DNA of 45,289 nucleotides, taken from the NCBI GenBank assembly GCA_023142915.1, contig JAGLIO010000006.1, positions 1 through 45,289 on the forward strand. Reading direction: 5' to 3'. Made by a program: the position numbers and the translations under genes. This DNA comes from Candidatus Parcubacteria bacterium. GTDB taxonomy: Bacteria; Patescibacteriota; Patescibacteriia; Patescibacteriales; UBA12075. Shown one piece after another: positions 16,373 to 24,101 of the stretch (position 1 is the first letter of the stretch; each line of letters begins with the position of its first letter). The notes under the pieces were generated by a model. It had not been told where the DNA came from and ran no database searches. It worked only from the letters and a program-made list of their open reading frames with translations.

Positions 16373-16822
16373 TTAAAATCCATGTTCACTGTATATTTTA
16401 TTTTCCAAATATGCCTTTATTGCGAATTTAACATAAGGTAAAGTGTTTTCAGGCAAATTATCTATCGCAAACATTTTTATCTCACTGTGTTTATCAGGTT
16501 CATTATTGATTGGTTTTTGATTAAGATTTTTTGTATAAAAATAAGCATCCAGCCAATTATATTTATAATTTTTTTTATTGCCGTATTTTTGCAGGCGGCT
16601 ACAAATATGAACCAATTCTAAATCATTTGTTTTTAGTTTTAAATTCGCTTCTTCCTCAGCTTCTCTAATCATCGCTTCAAGTATGCTTTCGTTTTTTTCT
16701 ACTCTTCCGGCAATTAAACTCCAATATTCATCCATAAAACCGGTATTTTTTCGAAATAACATTGGAATTTTTCCATCATAATCCGCAATTAAACATATTG
16801 CCCTGCCTTGTTTAATTTTCAT
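16373..16822 (-). CDS. NUDIX hydrolase, 149 aa
   Basis: Pyrophosphohydrolase of the NUDIX superfamily, cleaving nucleoside diphosphates linked to another group. The Nudix box is visible as GRVEKNESILEAMIREAEEE (residues ~38-57), matching GX5EX7REUXEE; the usual following glycine is alanine (EEANL). The metal-binding REAEE core is intact. A segment with HICSRLQKYGNKKNYKYNWL is consistent with strands after the Nudix helix. Length is typical for a single-domain member. It lies 3 bp downstream of folA, suggesting co-transcription and a possible role in clearing oxidised or excess nucleotides; substrate cannot be read from sequence. Confidence 0.88.
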   Translation of the reverse strand: MKIKQGRAICLIADYDGKIPMLFRKNTGFMDEYWSLIAGRVEKNESILEAMIREAEEEANLKLKTNDLELVHICSRLQKYGNKKNYKYNWLDAYFYTKNLNQKPINNEPDKHSEIKMFAIDNLPENTLPYVKFAIKAYLENKIYSEHGF

Positions 16823-16825
16823 AGT

Positions 16826-17305
16826 TTATCGTTTTAATTCTTTAAAAGTAAATTTTAAATCATCTGTTTCATGCGTTTCCTCAAAGATAATATTTTTAAA
16901 ATCAGAATAGTCAGGGAAAAAAGTGTCAGCCTCGGGGGCATCGTCAACTTCGGTTATGTAAAGTTTGTCAATTAACGGTAAAAATAATTTATAAATAGTA
17001 CCCCCGCCAATTATGAAAGTTTCGCCTTTTGTGTCAAGCTCTTTGGCTTTGGTTTTTACTTCTTCAATTGAATGCGCGACAAAACAACCCTCAGGGACTT
17101 TGTAATTTTTATCTTTTGTAATTATTATATTTATTCTGTTTGGCAGCGGTTTTCCGATTGATTCAAAAGTTTTATCGCCCATAGCAACCACATGTCCAGA
17201 TGTTAATTTCTTAAATCTTGCCATATCTTCGGGTATATCCCAAAGTAATTTATTTTTATAGCCAATTTCGCGATTTTTACCGACTATTACAATCATTGAA
17301 AGCAT
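16826..17305 (-). CDS. folA: Dihydrofolate reductase, 159 aa
   Basis: Reduces dihydrofolate, the by-product of ThyA, to tetrahydrofolate with NADPH. Family landmarks: MIVIVGKNREIGYKNKLLW at the N-terminus with the WDIPEDM loop (catalytic acidic residue in the substrate pocket), the NADPH-binding VAMGDKTFESIG, IIGGGTIYKLFLP with the conserved GG, and LYITEVDDAPEADTFFPDY. Length matches bacterial FolA. An internal Met (residue 4) is an equally possible start. It is separated from the upstream thyA by a 300-bp region holding a long inverted repeat, so it may have its own transcription unit with the NUDIX gene. Confidence 0.95.
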   Translation of the reverse strand: MLSMIVIVGKNREIGYKNKLLWDIPEDMARFKKLTSGHVVAMGDKTFESIGKPLPNRINIIITKDKNYKVPEGCFVAHSIEEVKTKAKELDTKGETFIIGGGTIYKLFLPLIDKLYITEVDDAPEADTFFPDYSDFKNIIFEETHETDDLKFTFKELKR

Positions 17306-17606
17306 AGGTTTGTGTATTTTTTAATAATTAACTTATTTTGCGCACCACGTCACAATTGTCTACTTTTAATTTTTGTCATTTCGACCGGAGCGATAGCGAA
17401 GTGGAGAAATCTTTAATATATTTAAACCTCATCAAGGTTTGATTGGTTTAACATTCTTGAATATATTTTTATTTTTTTGTAGTTCACGTATTATAGATTT
17501 CTCCACTCCACTCCGCTAACGCTGCGTTCCGGTCGAAATGACAAAAGTGAGGAAGCTGTCGCTCGTCGATGTGACAAAAATAAGGATATTTCGTAAAGTG
17601 AACTGA
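17306..17606. repeat. Intergenic region with a long imperfect inverted repeat
   Basis: This 301-bp gap holds two arms, 17374-17412 and 17495-17543. They share GTCATTTCGACCGGAGCG and GGAGAAATCT in inverted orientation, around an AT-rich centre. The arms flank 82 bp with no credible coding. The arrangement looks like a dispersed palindromic or MITE-like repeat. It separates thyA from folA and might also act as a terminator-like structure. Confidence 0.7.
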
Positions 17607-18599
17607 CTAAAACCCCCCAATATTCGCAATTTCACCCCTTAGAGGGGCATGTGATTGGTAATTTTCCAAAGTAATGTCTTCATATCTAAAATCATCAATA
17701 TTTTTAATTTCAGGATTTAATTTTAGGGTTGGGAGTGGGAAAGGTTTTCTGCTAATCTGTTCTTTGATCTGTTCAAAATGATTTGAGTAAATATGCACAT
17801 CGCCGAAAGTGTGGACAAATTCTCCTGGTTCAATGCCGACGACTTGCGCGATCATTAACAATAAAAGGGCGTAAGAAGCGATATTAAAAGGCACGCCTAG
17901 AAACAGATCGGCGCTTCTTTGATAAAGCCCTAAATTTAATTTATTATTTGTTACGGCAAGTTGAAAAGTCGTATGGCAAAGAGGCGGCACCTCGTTGGCA
18001 TTGCCTTTTGAAGCCATCGCGTAAATATAGTCGGGATTCCAGCCGGAAAGAACATAAGATTTTCTGTATGGCTTGTCTTTGAGGCCGTCAATAATCCAGC
18101 CAAGCTGGTCAATTTCCCGCCCGTCGGATGCCGGCCAGCGGCGCCACATTTTTCCATAAACTATTATTAAATCTCCCCATTCCACAACCCATGGATCATC
18201 CGCGGGCAATTCTTTTAATTTAGCGATAAAATCAATTTGCGCTAAATCGTTTTTCGGGTCATTTTTCAAACAATGCTTATGATACCTTTTCCACGCCCAT
18301 TCATCCCAAAGATGAACATTTTTATCAACTAACGGCTTAATATTTGAACTTCCGGACAAAAACCAAATTAACTCCTCGGCAATTCCCCGAAAAAAAGTTT
18401 TTTTAGTTGTGAGTAAAGGAAAACCTTGCGACAAATCATAGCGGGTCTGCCGACCAAAAACCGAACGAATAAAAGGCGGCTCTTCTCCCTTTTTTTTATA
18501 TTCATCCAAAATTTCCGGAGTAAAAAAAAGCTTTTTATCCGAGCCGTTATCTAGAATGTCTTGGGCTAGGTTTAGGTATTGATGTTCTGGGTGTTGCAT
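17607..18599 (-). CDS. thyA: Thymidylate synthase, 330 aa
   Basis: Converts dUMP to dTMP using methylene-THF. Landmarks: RSVFGRQTRYDLSQGFPLLT near the N-terminus (phosphate-binding Arg and substrate loop), ELIWFLSGSSNI, the active-site segment VPPLCHTTFQ with nucleophile Cys208, and QRSADLFLGVPFNIASYALL. DVHIYSNH lies near residue 270. At 330 residues it is longer than E. coli ThyA (264), with an insertion in the small-domain region (about 85-150), as in long-form enzymes. Dcd lies 20 bp upstream and dCMP deaminase before that, giving a complete route to dUMP and dTMP. Strong call. Confidence 0.97.
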   Translation of the reverse strand: MQHPEHQYLNLAQDILDNGSDKKLFFTPEILDEYKKKGEEPPFIRSVFGRQTRYDLSQGFPLLTTKKTFFRGIAEELIWFLSGSSNIKPLVDKNVHLWDEWAWKRYHKHCLKNDPKNDLAQIDFIAKLKELPADDPWVVEWGDLIIVYGKMWRRWPASDGREIDQLGWIIDGLKDKPYRKSYVLSGWNPDYIYAMASKGNANEVPPLCHTTFQLAVTNNKLNLGLYQRSADLFLGVPFNIASYALLLLMIAQVVGIEPGEFVHTFGDVHIYSNHFEQIKEQISRKPFPLPTLKLNPEIKNIDDFRYEDITLENYQSHAPLRGEIANIGGF

Positions 18600-18619
18600 A
18601 TAATTCAGATTTTAGTTTA

Positions 18620-19168
18620 TTAAATTTGCGTTTCTTCTCCATCAGTCGCCACTCTTCCACCTTGCCATTGGCCGCGGTATTGATTGCCTTCGCCAAGGAC
18701 TTCGTGGAAAGTAATGTGGACGATACGGGCGCCGAATGATATTTTGATATTTGATTTTCCTAAATTAGATAGTCCGAAAGTCAGTTCGCCGGAATATCCC
18801 GGTTGGACTATTCCGTTAAATAACGCAAGACCGGATCTGAACAGCGTGGTACGCGGAAAAATTATCCCTGACATTGTAGTCGGCAGATTAACTTTTTCCA
18901 TTGTTTTAATAAGATAATATTCTCCGGGCTTAAAAACATAAAAATTATCGCTTTCGTCTTTTTTTGAATCGTGCTTTGCCAATAATTCAATCTGAGGCGT
19001 TTCCCTGTTTTCAACGCCTAAAAAACCGGAGCCTTCTAAACTGTAAACCTCCGAAATCCTTAAATCAAATCCAGCTCCCTCTGGATTATTTTTTTCACGC
19101 TCGCATAGATTTTCCACTAAATTATTTTCTTTAACCAGTTGATGCAGTTTTTTAATTCCAATTATCAT
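18620..19168 (-). CDS. dcd: dCTP deaminase / dUTPase family protein, 182 aa
   Basis: Trimeric dUTPase-fold enzyme, either deaminating dCTP or hydrolysing dUTP to supply dUMP. Visible motifs: PEGAGFDLRISEVYSLEGSG (early strands with the motif-1 Asp), SGIIFPRTTLFRSGLAL (motif 2/3 Arg-rich loop), NGIVQPGYSGELTFGLSN (hallmark substrate-binding loop), and a C-terminal closing segment ending QYRGQWQGGRVATDG. That tail and the 182-residue length fit dCTP deaminases rather than plain dUTPases (about 150 aa). It lies between the dCMP deaminase gene (6 bp) and thyA (20 bp). Mono- versus bifunctional activity cannot be decided from sequence. Confidence 0.88.
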   Translation of the reverse strand: MIIGIKKLHQLVKENNLVENLCEREKNNPEGAGFDLRISEVYSLEGSGFLGVENRETPQIELLAKHDSKKDESDNFYVFKPGEYYLIKTMEKVNLPTTMSGIIFPRTTLFRSGLALFNGIVQPGYSGELTFGLSNLGKSNIKISFGARIVHITFHEVLGEGNQYRGQWQGGRVATDGEETQI

Positions 19169-19174
19169 ATTTTT

Positions 19175-19750
19175 TTAACATTTACATTTATTATTATTTT
19201 CTTGATTGTCTTGCGGCGTATTGAATTCATCTGGAAAATTACAGAATATTTTTCCTTCGTATTTGCGGATTAAAATATTGCGTTTTTGCGCTAATTCAGT
19301 TGACTCATCTTCTTCTTCAAATTGCTCTCCTCCTGTTTTAATCCGTTCATAGCCTTTGTGATAAACAATTTCAGCAATGCCTACATTGCTTAATGCTTTC
19401 ATGCAGTCATAACATGGGAAAAGCACTGAGTATAGCGTAGCTCCGCGCAATCTTTTTGTGTCTTGGCAGTTGATAATTCCGTTAATTTCAGCATGCGCGC
19501 CGCGACAGCGCTTTAATTTTCCGGTTTTTGGATCTCCGTCAATTTTAGCGCATCCGACATCAATACAGTGATAATCGCCGGAAGTGGGTCCGTTATAACC
19601 CATGGAAATGATTCGTTTATTTTTATCCACAAATACAGCTCCTGTTTCATGGAATTTGCATGCCGTCCGCTTTGAAACCATTACAGATAAATTCATTAAA
19701 GTTTCATCCCAGCTTAATCTTAATGTTTTCGGATTTGTTAGTTTTTTCAT
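19175..19750 (-). CDS. dCMP deaminase (ComEB-type), 191 aa
   Basis: Zinc-dependent deaminase converting dCMP to dUMP. The metal site is visible: HAEINGII (His-x-Glu, ligand plus proton shuttle) and LFPCYDCMKAL (PCxxC ligands). Further landmarks are ACKFHETGAVFVDKNKRIIS, SMGYNGPTSGD and AEIVYHKGYER. I start at the Met at 19750 (MKKLTNPKTLRLSW). The longer frame to 19813 would add 21 unusual residues and covers an extended -10 element at 19785-19793. The C-terminus ends in an Asn/Lys/Cys tail. It is the first gene of the thymidylate cluster, upstream of dcd and thyA, and is separated from rplA by a long palindrome. Confidence 0.93.
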   Translation of the reverse strand: MKKLTNPKTLRLSWDETLMNLSVMVSKRTACKFHETGAVFVDKNKRIISMGYNGPTSGDYHCIDVGCAKIDGDPKTGKLKRCRGAHAEINGIINCQDTKRLRGATLYSVLFPCYDCMKALSNVGIAEIVYHKGYERIKTGGEQFEEEDESTELAQKRNILIRKYEGKIFCNFPDEFNTPQDNQENNNKCKC

Positions 19751-19784
19751 AAAATAATAAGAATAAATATTTAATCGCTTTTTT

Positions 19785-19793
19785 ATTTTAGCA
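19785..19793 (-). promoter_or_regulatory. Extended -10 promoter for the thymidylate cluster
   Basis: On the minus strand, TGC followed by TAAAAT lies 35 bp upstream of the chosen ATG of the dCMP deaminase gene. No clear -35 is visible. It supports the downstream start choice, because the longer frame would begin upstream of this promoter. Confidence 0.45.
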
Positions 19794-19821
19794 AATAGCG
19801 CGCGCAAACGCAAATAAATAA

Positions 19822-19898
19822 AATAAAACCCTTTTTTTGTTATTCGTAGGAACAGGGCAATGCACTGTTCCTACGAATAACAAAAAAAGGGTTTTATT
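19822..19898. terminator. 34-bp perfect palindrome between rplA and the dCMP deaminase gene
   Basis: Arms 19822-19855 and 19865-19898 are perfect reverse complements around a 9-nt loop. They include CCCTTTTTTTGTTATTCG and CGTAGGAACAG. In either direction it forms a very stable hairpin with internal T/A runs, and lies just past the rplA stop, so it likely ends the ribosomal transcript. The core CGTAGGAACAGGGC is shared with the array at 26639-27947. Confidence 0.75.
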
Positions 19899-19921
19899 CT
19901 CTATATAATTTTATATAAATT

Positions 19922-20644
19922 CTACTTAGGCACGACAATTTTAATTCCGGGTCCCATGCTTGAGCTAATACTGATGTTTCTAATATAAACGCCTTTGGCT
20001 TTGGCCGGTTTGACTTTCTTAATGGTATCAATCAAAACAGTAAAGTTTTCAATTAATTTTTTATCATCAAATGAAACTTTGCCAATTATTACGTGAATAT
20101 TGCCTGTATCATCGTTTTTAAAGCTTATTTTGCCCTTTTTTAGCTCTTCAACCGCTTTTGCCGGATTTGGAGTAACTGTTTCGTTTTTTGGCGATGGCAT
20201 AAGTCCGCGGGTTCCCAAAATTTTAGCGATTTTTGCCAAATGTCTCATCATTGCCGGTTCGGCAACGGCAACTTGAAAATCGGTTTTTTCAGTTTTTTTG
20301 ATTTCCGCAATCAAGTCTTCACTTCCGACAAAATCAGCGCCTGCGGCTTTTACTTCCTTTTCTTTTTCAGGACTGACAAAGGCGGCAACCTTAATTGTTT
20401 TTCCTGTTCCATGCGGCAAGCTGACAGCCGTTCTGATTTGCTGATCGCCTTTTTTAGCGTCAATTCCCAAACGGAAATGCGCCTCAACTGACGCGTCAAA
20501 TTTGGTTTTTGAAAGTTTTTTGGTTAGTTCAATTCCTTCTTCCAGTAAATAAACTTTTTGATTATCAAATTCAATAGCGCCAGGTTTAACTTCTTTGTTT
20601 TTCTTATCCGCCGAAATTTTGGCGGAGGTAGATTTTTTTGTCAT
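19922..20644 (-). CDS. rplA: 50S ribosomal protein L1, 240 aa
   Basis: L1 stalk protein of the large subunit, also a translational repressor in many bacteria. A Lys/Ser-rich N-terminal extension of about 20 residues precedes the conserved core. Landmarks: FDASVEAHFRLGIDAKKGDQ, RTAVSLPHGTGKT, LGTRGLMPSPKNETVTPNPA (the hallmark L1 loop), and the C-terminal IRNISISSSMGPGIKI. Length is normal. It follows rplK with a 63-bp gap in the conserved secE-nusG-rplK-rplA order; rplJ and rplL, usually next, are missing here and replaced by a palindrome and the thymidylate genes. Confidence 0.98.
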   Translation of the reverse strand: MTKKSTSAKISADKKNKEVKPGAIEFDNQKVYLLEEGIELTKKLSKTKFDASVEAHFRLGIDAKKGDQQIRTAVSLPHGTGKTIKVAAFVSPEKEKEVKAAGADFVGSEDLIAEIKKTEKTDFQVAVAEPAMMRHLAKIAKILGTRGLMPSPKNETVTPNPAKAVEELKKGKISFKNDDTGNIHVIIGKVSFDDKKLIENFTVLIDTIKKVKPAKAKGVYIRNISISSSMGPGIKIVVPK

Positions 20645-20707
20645 AAATTTTTTCGTGGTGAGGCGATTTGTTTAATTCTTAAATTGTAAAAATCTCCAAC
20701 AAATTAA

Positions 20708-21130
20708 TTATTTAATTTCAACACCCATTTGCCGCGCTGTGCCTGCGATAATTTTCATTGCTTGATTAACATCGTTAGTGTTAAGGTCGGGCATTTTAAT
20801 TTCAGCGATTTCTTTTAGCTGAGCTTGCGTAATTGAACCGATTTTTTCAGATAAAGCTTTACCAGAACCTTTTTTGAATTTTCCTATTTTTTTGATTAAT
20901 TCCGCTGCCGGAGTGGTTTTCATGATGAAGTCAAAAGTTCTGTCTTCATAAACGGTAATTTCAACCGGAACAATATCGCCCATGCGGTCTTTTGACGCAT
21001 TATTGAATTTTGTGCAAAAATCCTGAATCTGCAAGCCGTGCTGTCCTAAAGCCGGTCCGACCGGAGGAGCAGGGTTAGCCTGCCCGGCTGGAATTTGCAG
21101 TTTTATAACTGTTAATATTTTTTTAGCCAT
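20708..21130 (-). CDS. rplK: 50S ribosomal protein L11, 140 aa
   Basis: L11 of the GTPase-associated centre. Landmarks: [20 protein letters not shown] at the N-terminus, [20 protein letters not shown], and the C-terminal RNA-binding domain with [19 protein letters not shown] and ending [13 protein letters not shown]. Typical length (about 141). It lies 4 bp downstream of nusG, so translational coupling is likely, and 63 bp before rplA. Confidence 0.98.
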   Translation of the reverse strand: MAKKILTVIKLQIPAGQANPAPPVGPALGQHGLQIQDFCTKFNNASKDRMGDIVPVEITVYEDRTFDFIMKTTPAAELIKKIGKFKKGSGKALSEKIGSITQAQLKEIAEIKMPDLNTNDVNQAMKIIAGTARQMGVEIK

Positions 21131-21134
21131 ATTA

Positions 21135-21680
21135 TTATATTTTTTTAATTTGTAAAAAATCTAATTCTACCGGAGTTTCGCGGCCGAACATTGAAACCAA
21201 AACTTTAACCTTGCCTTTGGCCTCATCAATGTTGGTAACTTTTCCTTCCATATTTTTAAACGGTCCGTCTATAATTGTAACAGGTGAATTAACGGAAACA
21301 TCAATTTTAAATTTCGGCTCTTCAACGCCCATTCTTTTTTGCAGCGCTTTAATCTCTTGTTCGCTGATTGGCGTCGGTATAGTGCCTGTGCCGATAAAGC
21401 CGGTAACATTCGGAGTGTTGCGGACAACATACCAGGATTCGTCTGTTACAATCATTTCAACCATAACATATCCTGGAAATATCCTTTCTTCAACCACTTT
21501 TCTTTTTCCGTTTTTGATTTTGATTTTTTTCTCAGTTGGAATTAAAATATTAAAAATCTTATCTTCCATATCCATGGAATCAATTCTTTGTTTTAAATTT
21601 TTTTCAACATTATCCTCATAGCCGGAATAGGTATGAAGCACATACCAGCGCCTGCCTTGGTTTGATATTTGTTTAGCCAT
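21135..21680 (-). CDS. nusG: Transcription termination/antitermination factor NusG, 181 aa
   Basis: Processivity factor bound to RNA polymerase that couples to ribosomes or Rho. The NGN domain begins [20 protein letters not shown] and contains RVKIKN-like basic strands and [20 protein letters not shown]. The C-terminal KOW domain contains [20 protein letters not shown] place the start at the Met at 21680 ([15 protein letters not shown]), the normal N-terminus, rather than 11 residues upstream, which would use the repeat-rich leader. The leader at 21691-21764 has four copies of a 14-15 bp inverted/direct repeat that could form alternative hairpins. Operon: secE upstream, rplK 4 bp downstream. 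Confidence 0.97.
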   Translation of the reverse strand: MAKQISNQGRRWYVLHTYSGYEDNVEKNLKQRIDSMDMEDKIFNILIPTEKKIKIKNGKRKVVEERIFPGYVMVEMIVTDESWYVVRNTPNVTGFIGTGTIPTPISEQEIKALQKRMGVEEPKFKIDVSVNSPVTIIDGPFKNMEGKVTNIDEAKGKVKVLVSMFGRETPVELDFLQIKKI

Positions 21681-21690
21681 ATTTATAAAA

Positions 21691-21764
21691 TTCAAATCTA
21701 CAAATATATCCAAATACTACAAATTAATTTTGTAGCATTTGAATATTTTTTTGTAGTATTTGAA
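21691..21764 (-). promoter_or_regulatory. nusG leader with four mutually complementary repeats
   Basis: In mRNA order: TTCAAATACTACAAA (21764-21750), TTCAAATGCTACAAA (21743-21729), TTTGTAGTATTTGG (near 21723-21710) and TTTGTAGATTTGAA (21704-21691). Copies 1 and 2 can each pair with copy 3 or 4, so alternative hairpins are possible. They fill the secE-nusG gap and end about 10 bp before the nusG start. Confidence 0.5.
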
Positions 21765-21801
21765 TTATATTCGCATTGTTAAGTATATTTGCGTTATGTA
21801 A

Positions 21802-21984
21802 TTATTTAAGAATCATTTCAAATCCAAAAGAAAATATATAATCCAGAGCTCCTAAAAAAGCGGCAACAGCCAAGGAAACGCCGATTACCAAATAAGTATA
21901 GTTTTGAGTTTCTTTTTTAGTCGGCCATGTTACTTTTTTCATTTCTTCAACCGAACCCTTTATATAATTTGCCAATTTTGACAT
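21802..21984 (-). CDS. secE: Preprotein translocase subunit SecE, 60 aa
   Basis: Small essential subunit of the SecYEG channel. The single-helix form has the amphipathic signature YIKGSVEEMKKVTWPTKKET, followed by one membrane helix (about residues 30-52, YLVIGVSLAVAAFLGALDYI). Length and placement directly upstream of nusG are typical. A consensus promoter lies at 22060-22088, so secE is the first gene of the operon. Confidence 0.96.
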   Translation of the reverse strand: MSKLANYIKGSVEEMKKVTWPTKKETQNYTYLVIGVSLAVAAFLGALDYIFSFGFEMILK

Positions 21985-22059
21985 AAATTTTAGCTAATAT
22001 TAAGTTAATTTTTGTATTTAAAAACAGCCCTTTTCAAGGCAGTTGTTTATATATTATTA

Positions 22060-22088
22060 ATAATACAGAAAAATAAAATAAATGTCAA
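22060..22088 (-). promoter_or_regulatory. Promoter of the secE-nusG-rplKA operon
   Basis: Minus strand: perfect TTGACA (22088-22083), a 17-bp spacer and TATTAT (22065-22060), about 76 bp upstream of the secE ATG. A short hairpin-like segment (GGCAGTTG with CAAGGGC nearby) lies in the leader but is not compelling. Confidence 0.7.
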
Positions 22089-22299
22089 GAAAAAAATTTG
22101 ACAGATAAATAAAGAGTCAGGTCTAAAAATTTAAATAATATCTAAAAAAAATAAGTACGAATATGTTAATGAAATTTTTTGGAATATTAAGTTTCGCAGT
22201 TTGTCTAAGACGGACAAGCACACTGTTTTTAAATTTTTTCTAACTACTCACCCACCCCAATTATACAACAATCAAAAAAAGTAGTATAATTGAGATAAT

Positions 22300-23056
22300 A
22301 TGAGTAAGATAAAAACAAAAATAAAATTTATAAAATTTATAAAATTTTCAAAACTCAAATTGATAGAGTTAATTATTACTCAAATTGAACGGCTTGATAT
22401 TCAACAAAAACAAATTGACATCCAGCAAGCATTAATTGAAAAACTTGAATCCAAATTGAAAGCGCTTAACAAAGACAGTTCAAACAGCTCCAAGCCTCCG
22501 TCATCAGATAATAATAACTCTAAAAAGAATCAATCTCTACGCAAAAAAAGCGGAAAAAAATCAGGCGGACAAAAAGGGCGTATAGGCGTTACAAGAAAAC
22601 AAAACAATAAAATGTTCTTGCGGACATTGCAACAATGGCGTATTTCCCAACAATGTTAATTCTCAAATGCAATTTGGAATAAACATTAAAACAATACAAC
22701 AGCTAAACTTGGACATCAGCTCTGCCATCCTCATCTAATCAGGGATTTGAATTATCTGATTGATAGCCATAAAAATATTTGGTGCTATAAAATGAAACAA
22801 TTGCTTTTGGCTTCGCAAAGAGCCAGAGACCAAATATGGAAAAACAATTTTGACAGAAAAATACAAATCTTCAGAGCGAGTAATCAGAAACGCTAAAATC
22901 CACAAAAAAATATCAGGGGGATTTAGAAGCGTTGCAGGAGCTGAAAGGCATGCCGTTATTCTTTCTGTAATTGAAACTTGCAAGAAACGAGATTTAAACG
23001 TGCTTGATTCACTCCGTCAGATATTTTTAGGGACTTTTTCTTTGAAGGGTACCTGA
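22300..23056 (+). pseudogene. Decayed IS66-family transposase
   Basis: Remains of an IS66-type transposase scattered over three frames. The first frame (22300-22659) encodes the N-terminal coiled-coil leader and the signature NSSKPPSSDNNNSKKN followed by KSGKKSGGQKGRIGVT. A shifted frame (from about 22633) gives VFPNNVNSQMQFGINIK, matching the zinc-finger/linker end. Another gives HPHLIRDLNYLIDSHKNIWC. The frame 22850-23056 holds the C-terminal ISGGFRSVAGAERHAVILSV and CKKRDLNVLDSLRQIF. The catalytic DDE region in the middle is missing. Total length, about 760 bp, is roughly half an intact gene. Non-functional; family assignment is from motif recognition. Confidence 0.85.
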
Positions 23057-23069
23057 GTAGTTACAAATA

Positions 23070-23693
23070 GTTCAACAGGGAATAAAGAAAATATTGGAAG
23101 CCATATATGAACCGCATTTCCTAAACAGCTCATACGGATTTAGACCAAACAGAAATTGCCACTAAGCATTAAAAGCAGTTCACAAAATGGTAATGACAAA
23201 ACCGATAAACTGGATAATAGACGTAGATATTAAAGGATTTTTTGATAATGTTGACCACCATTGGATGATAGAATGCCTAGAACAAAGAATTAGCGACCCA
23301 AGGTTTAAAACATTGATAATTAAATTTCTAAAAGCAGGAGCGATAAGCGAGGGTAAATACAATAAAACGGAAAAAGGCACTCCGCAAGGAGGCATATTAA
23401 GCCCGCTATTGGCTAATATATATCTGCACTACGCATTAGACCTATGGTTTGAAAAGATTGAAAAGAAGAAAATAAAAGGTTATACTCAAATAATCAGATA
23501 CGCAGATGATTTTATAATCGGAGCGCAAACAAAAGAAGAAGCCAAAAACAAAGTTTTAATTGGGATGAATTTAACAGATATACAAAATTATACCCCCTGC
23601 CAAAACCGTCTCTTGCGTTTAATATGTATGACATTTGGTAAATATATTGACGGAGAGCCGTGTGCGGGAAAACCGCCTGCACGGTTCAACTAG
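23070..23693 (+). pseudogene. Degenerate group II intron reverse transcriptase
   Basis: 5'-truncated intron-encoded RT/maturase. Reading from 23070 it matches RT from the domain-2 region: IKKILEAIYEPHFLNSSYGF and RPNRNCH, then an in-frame TAA at 23163-23165. The frame resumes with INWIIDVDIKGFFDNVDHHW (RT3), KGTPQGGILSPLLANIYLH (RT4) and IIRYADDFIIGA (RT5 catalytic YADD). After about residue 130 of the second segment (AKNKVLIG) the frame runs out of RT sequence and enters intron RNA sequence. Domain X and the endonuclease are missing. It directly follows the IS66 remnant, suggesting insertion into or beside it. Not functional as a protein. Confidence 0.85.
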
Positions 23694-23731
23694 GGGTTTC
23701 AATTAATTATTAATTAGAAATCTACTATGAC
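23655..23731 (+). mobile_element. Group II intron domain V and VI remnant
   Basis: GAGCCGTGTGCGG, GAAAA loop and CCGCCTGCACGGTTC (23655-23687) match the domain V hairpin of group II introns, including the AGC triad near the 5' base and a 2-nt bulge. Next, GGTTTC...GAAATC (23695-23722) forms a domain VI-like stem with an unpaired A at 23716. CTACTATGAC at 23722-23731 resembles intron 3' ends that finish in AY. The exact 3' boundary is inference. The ATG of the tsaB-like gene lies within this tail. Confidence 0.75.
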
Positions 23732-24101
23732 CTTATATATAGATACAAGTAAAAACAATTTAATATATTTGGCTTTAAAAAAAGACAACGAATTAATTTT
23801 GGAAAAGAAAATTACCGCGCAATATAGCCAAGCGGAAAAATTATTGCCGGGAATTGATAAGCTTTTAAAATCAGCAAATAGCGATATAACAAAAATTAAA
23901 AAAATTATAGTGGTCAATTCAGGCGAAGGTTTTACCGCCTTAAGAGTTGGCATAATTACGGCAAACGCGCTTAGTTTTGCTTTAAATATTTCGGTTTTTA
24001 GCAGTGATGACAAGCAGATAAAAAGCGATTATGATTTTAACATTATTAAGCCAAAATACAAAAAAGAGCCTAATATTACAGTTCCTAAAAATAATAATTG
24101 A
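23727..24101 (+). CDS. tsaB: Short TsaB-like protein, 124 aa
   Basis: Resembles the N-terminal lobe of TsaB, a partner of TsaD/TsaE in making threonylcarbamoyl-adenosine at tRNA position 37. Landmarks: MTLYIDTSKNNLIYLALKK (phosphate-binding first strands of the ASKHA fold) and VVNSGEGFTALRVGIITANA (the TsaB signature, usually GSFTGLRVG). Canonical TsaB is about 220-240 aa; this one ends at about 124 residues with KKEPNITVPKNNN, so the second lobe is absent. Short forms like this occur in Patescibacteria (general knowledge), so it is not necessarily a pseudogene. Its ATG coincides with the 3' end of a group II intron remnant, so the native start or promoter may have been altered. Confidence 0.75.
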   Translation: MTLYIDTSKNNLIYLALKKDNELILEKKITAQYSQAEKLLPGIDKLLKSANSDITKIKKIIVVNSGEGFTALRVGIITANALSFALNISVFSSDDKQIKSDYDFNIIKPKYKKEPNITVPKNNN

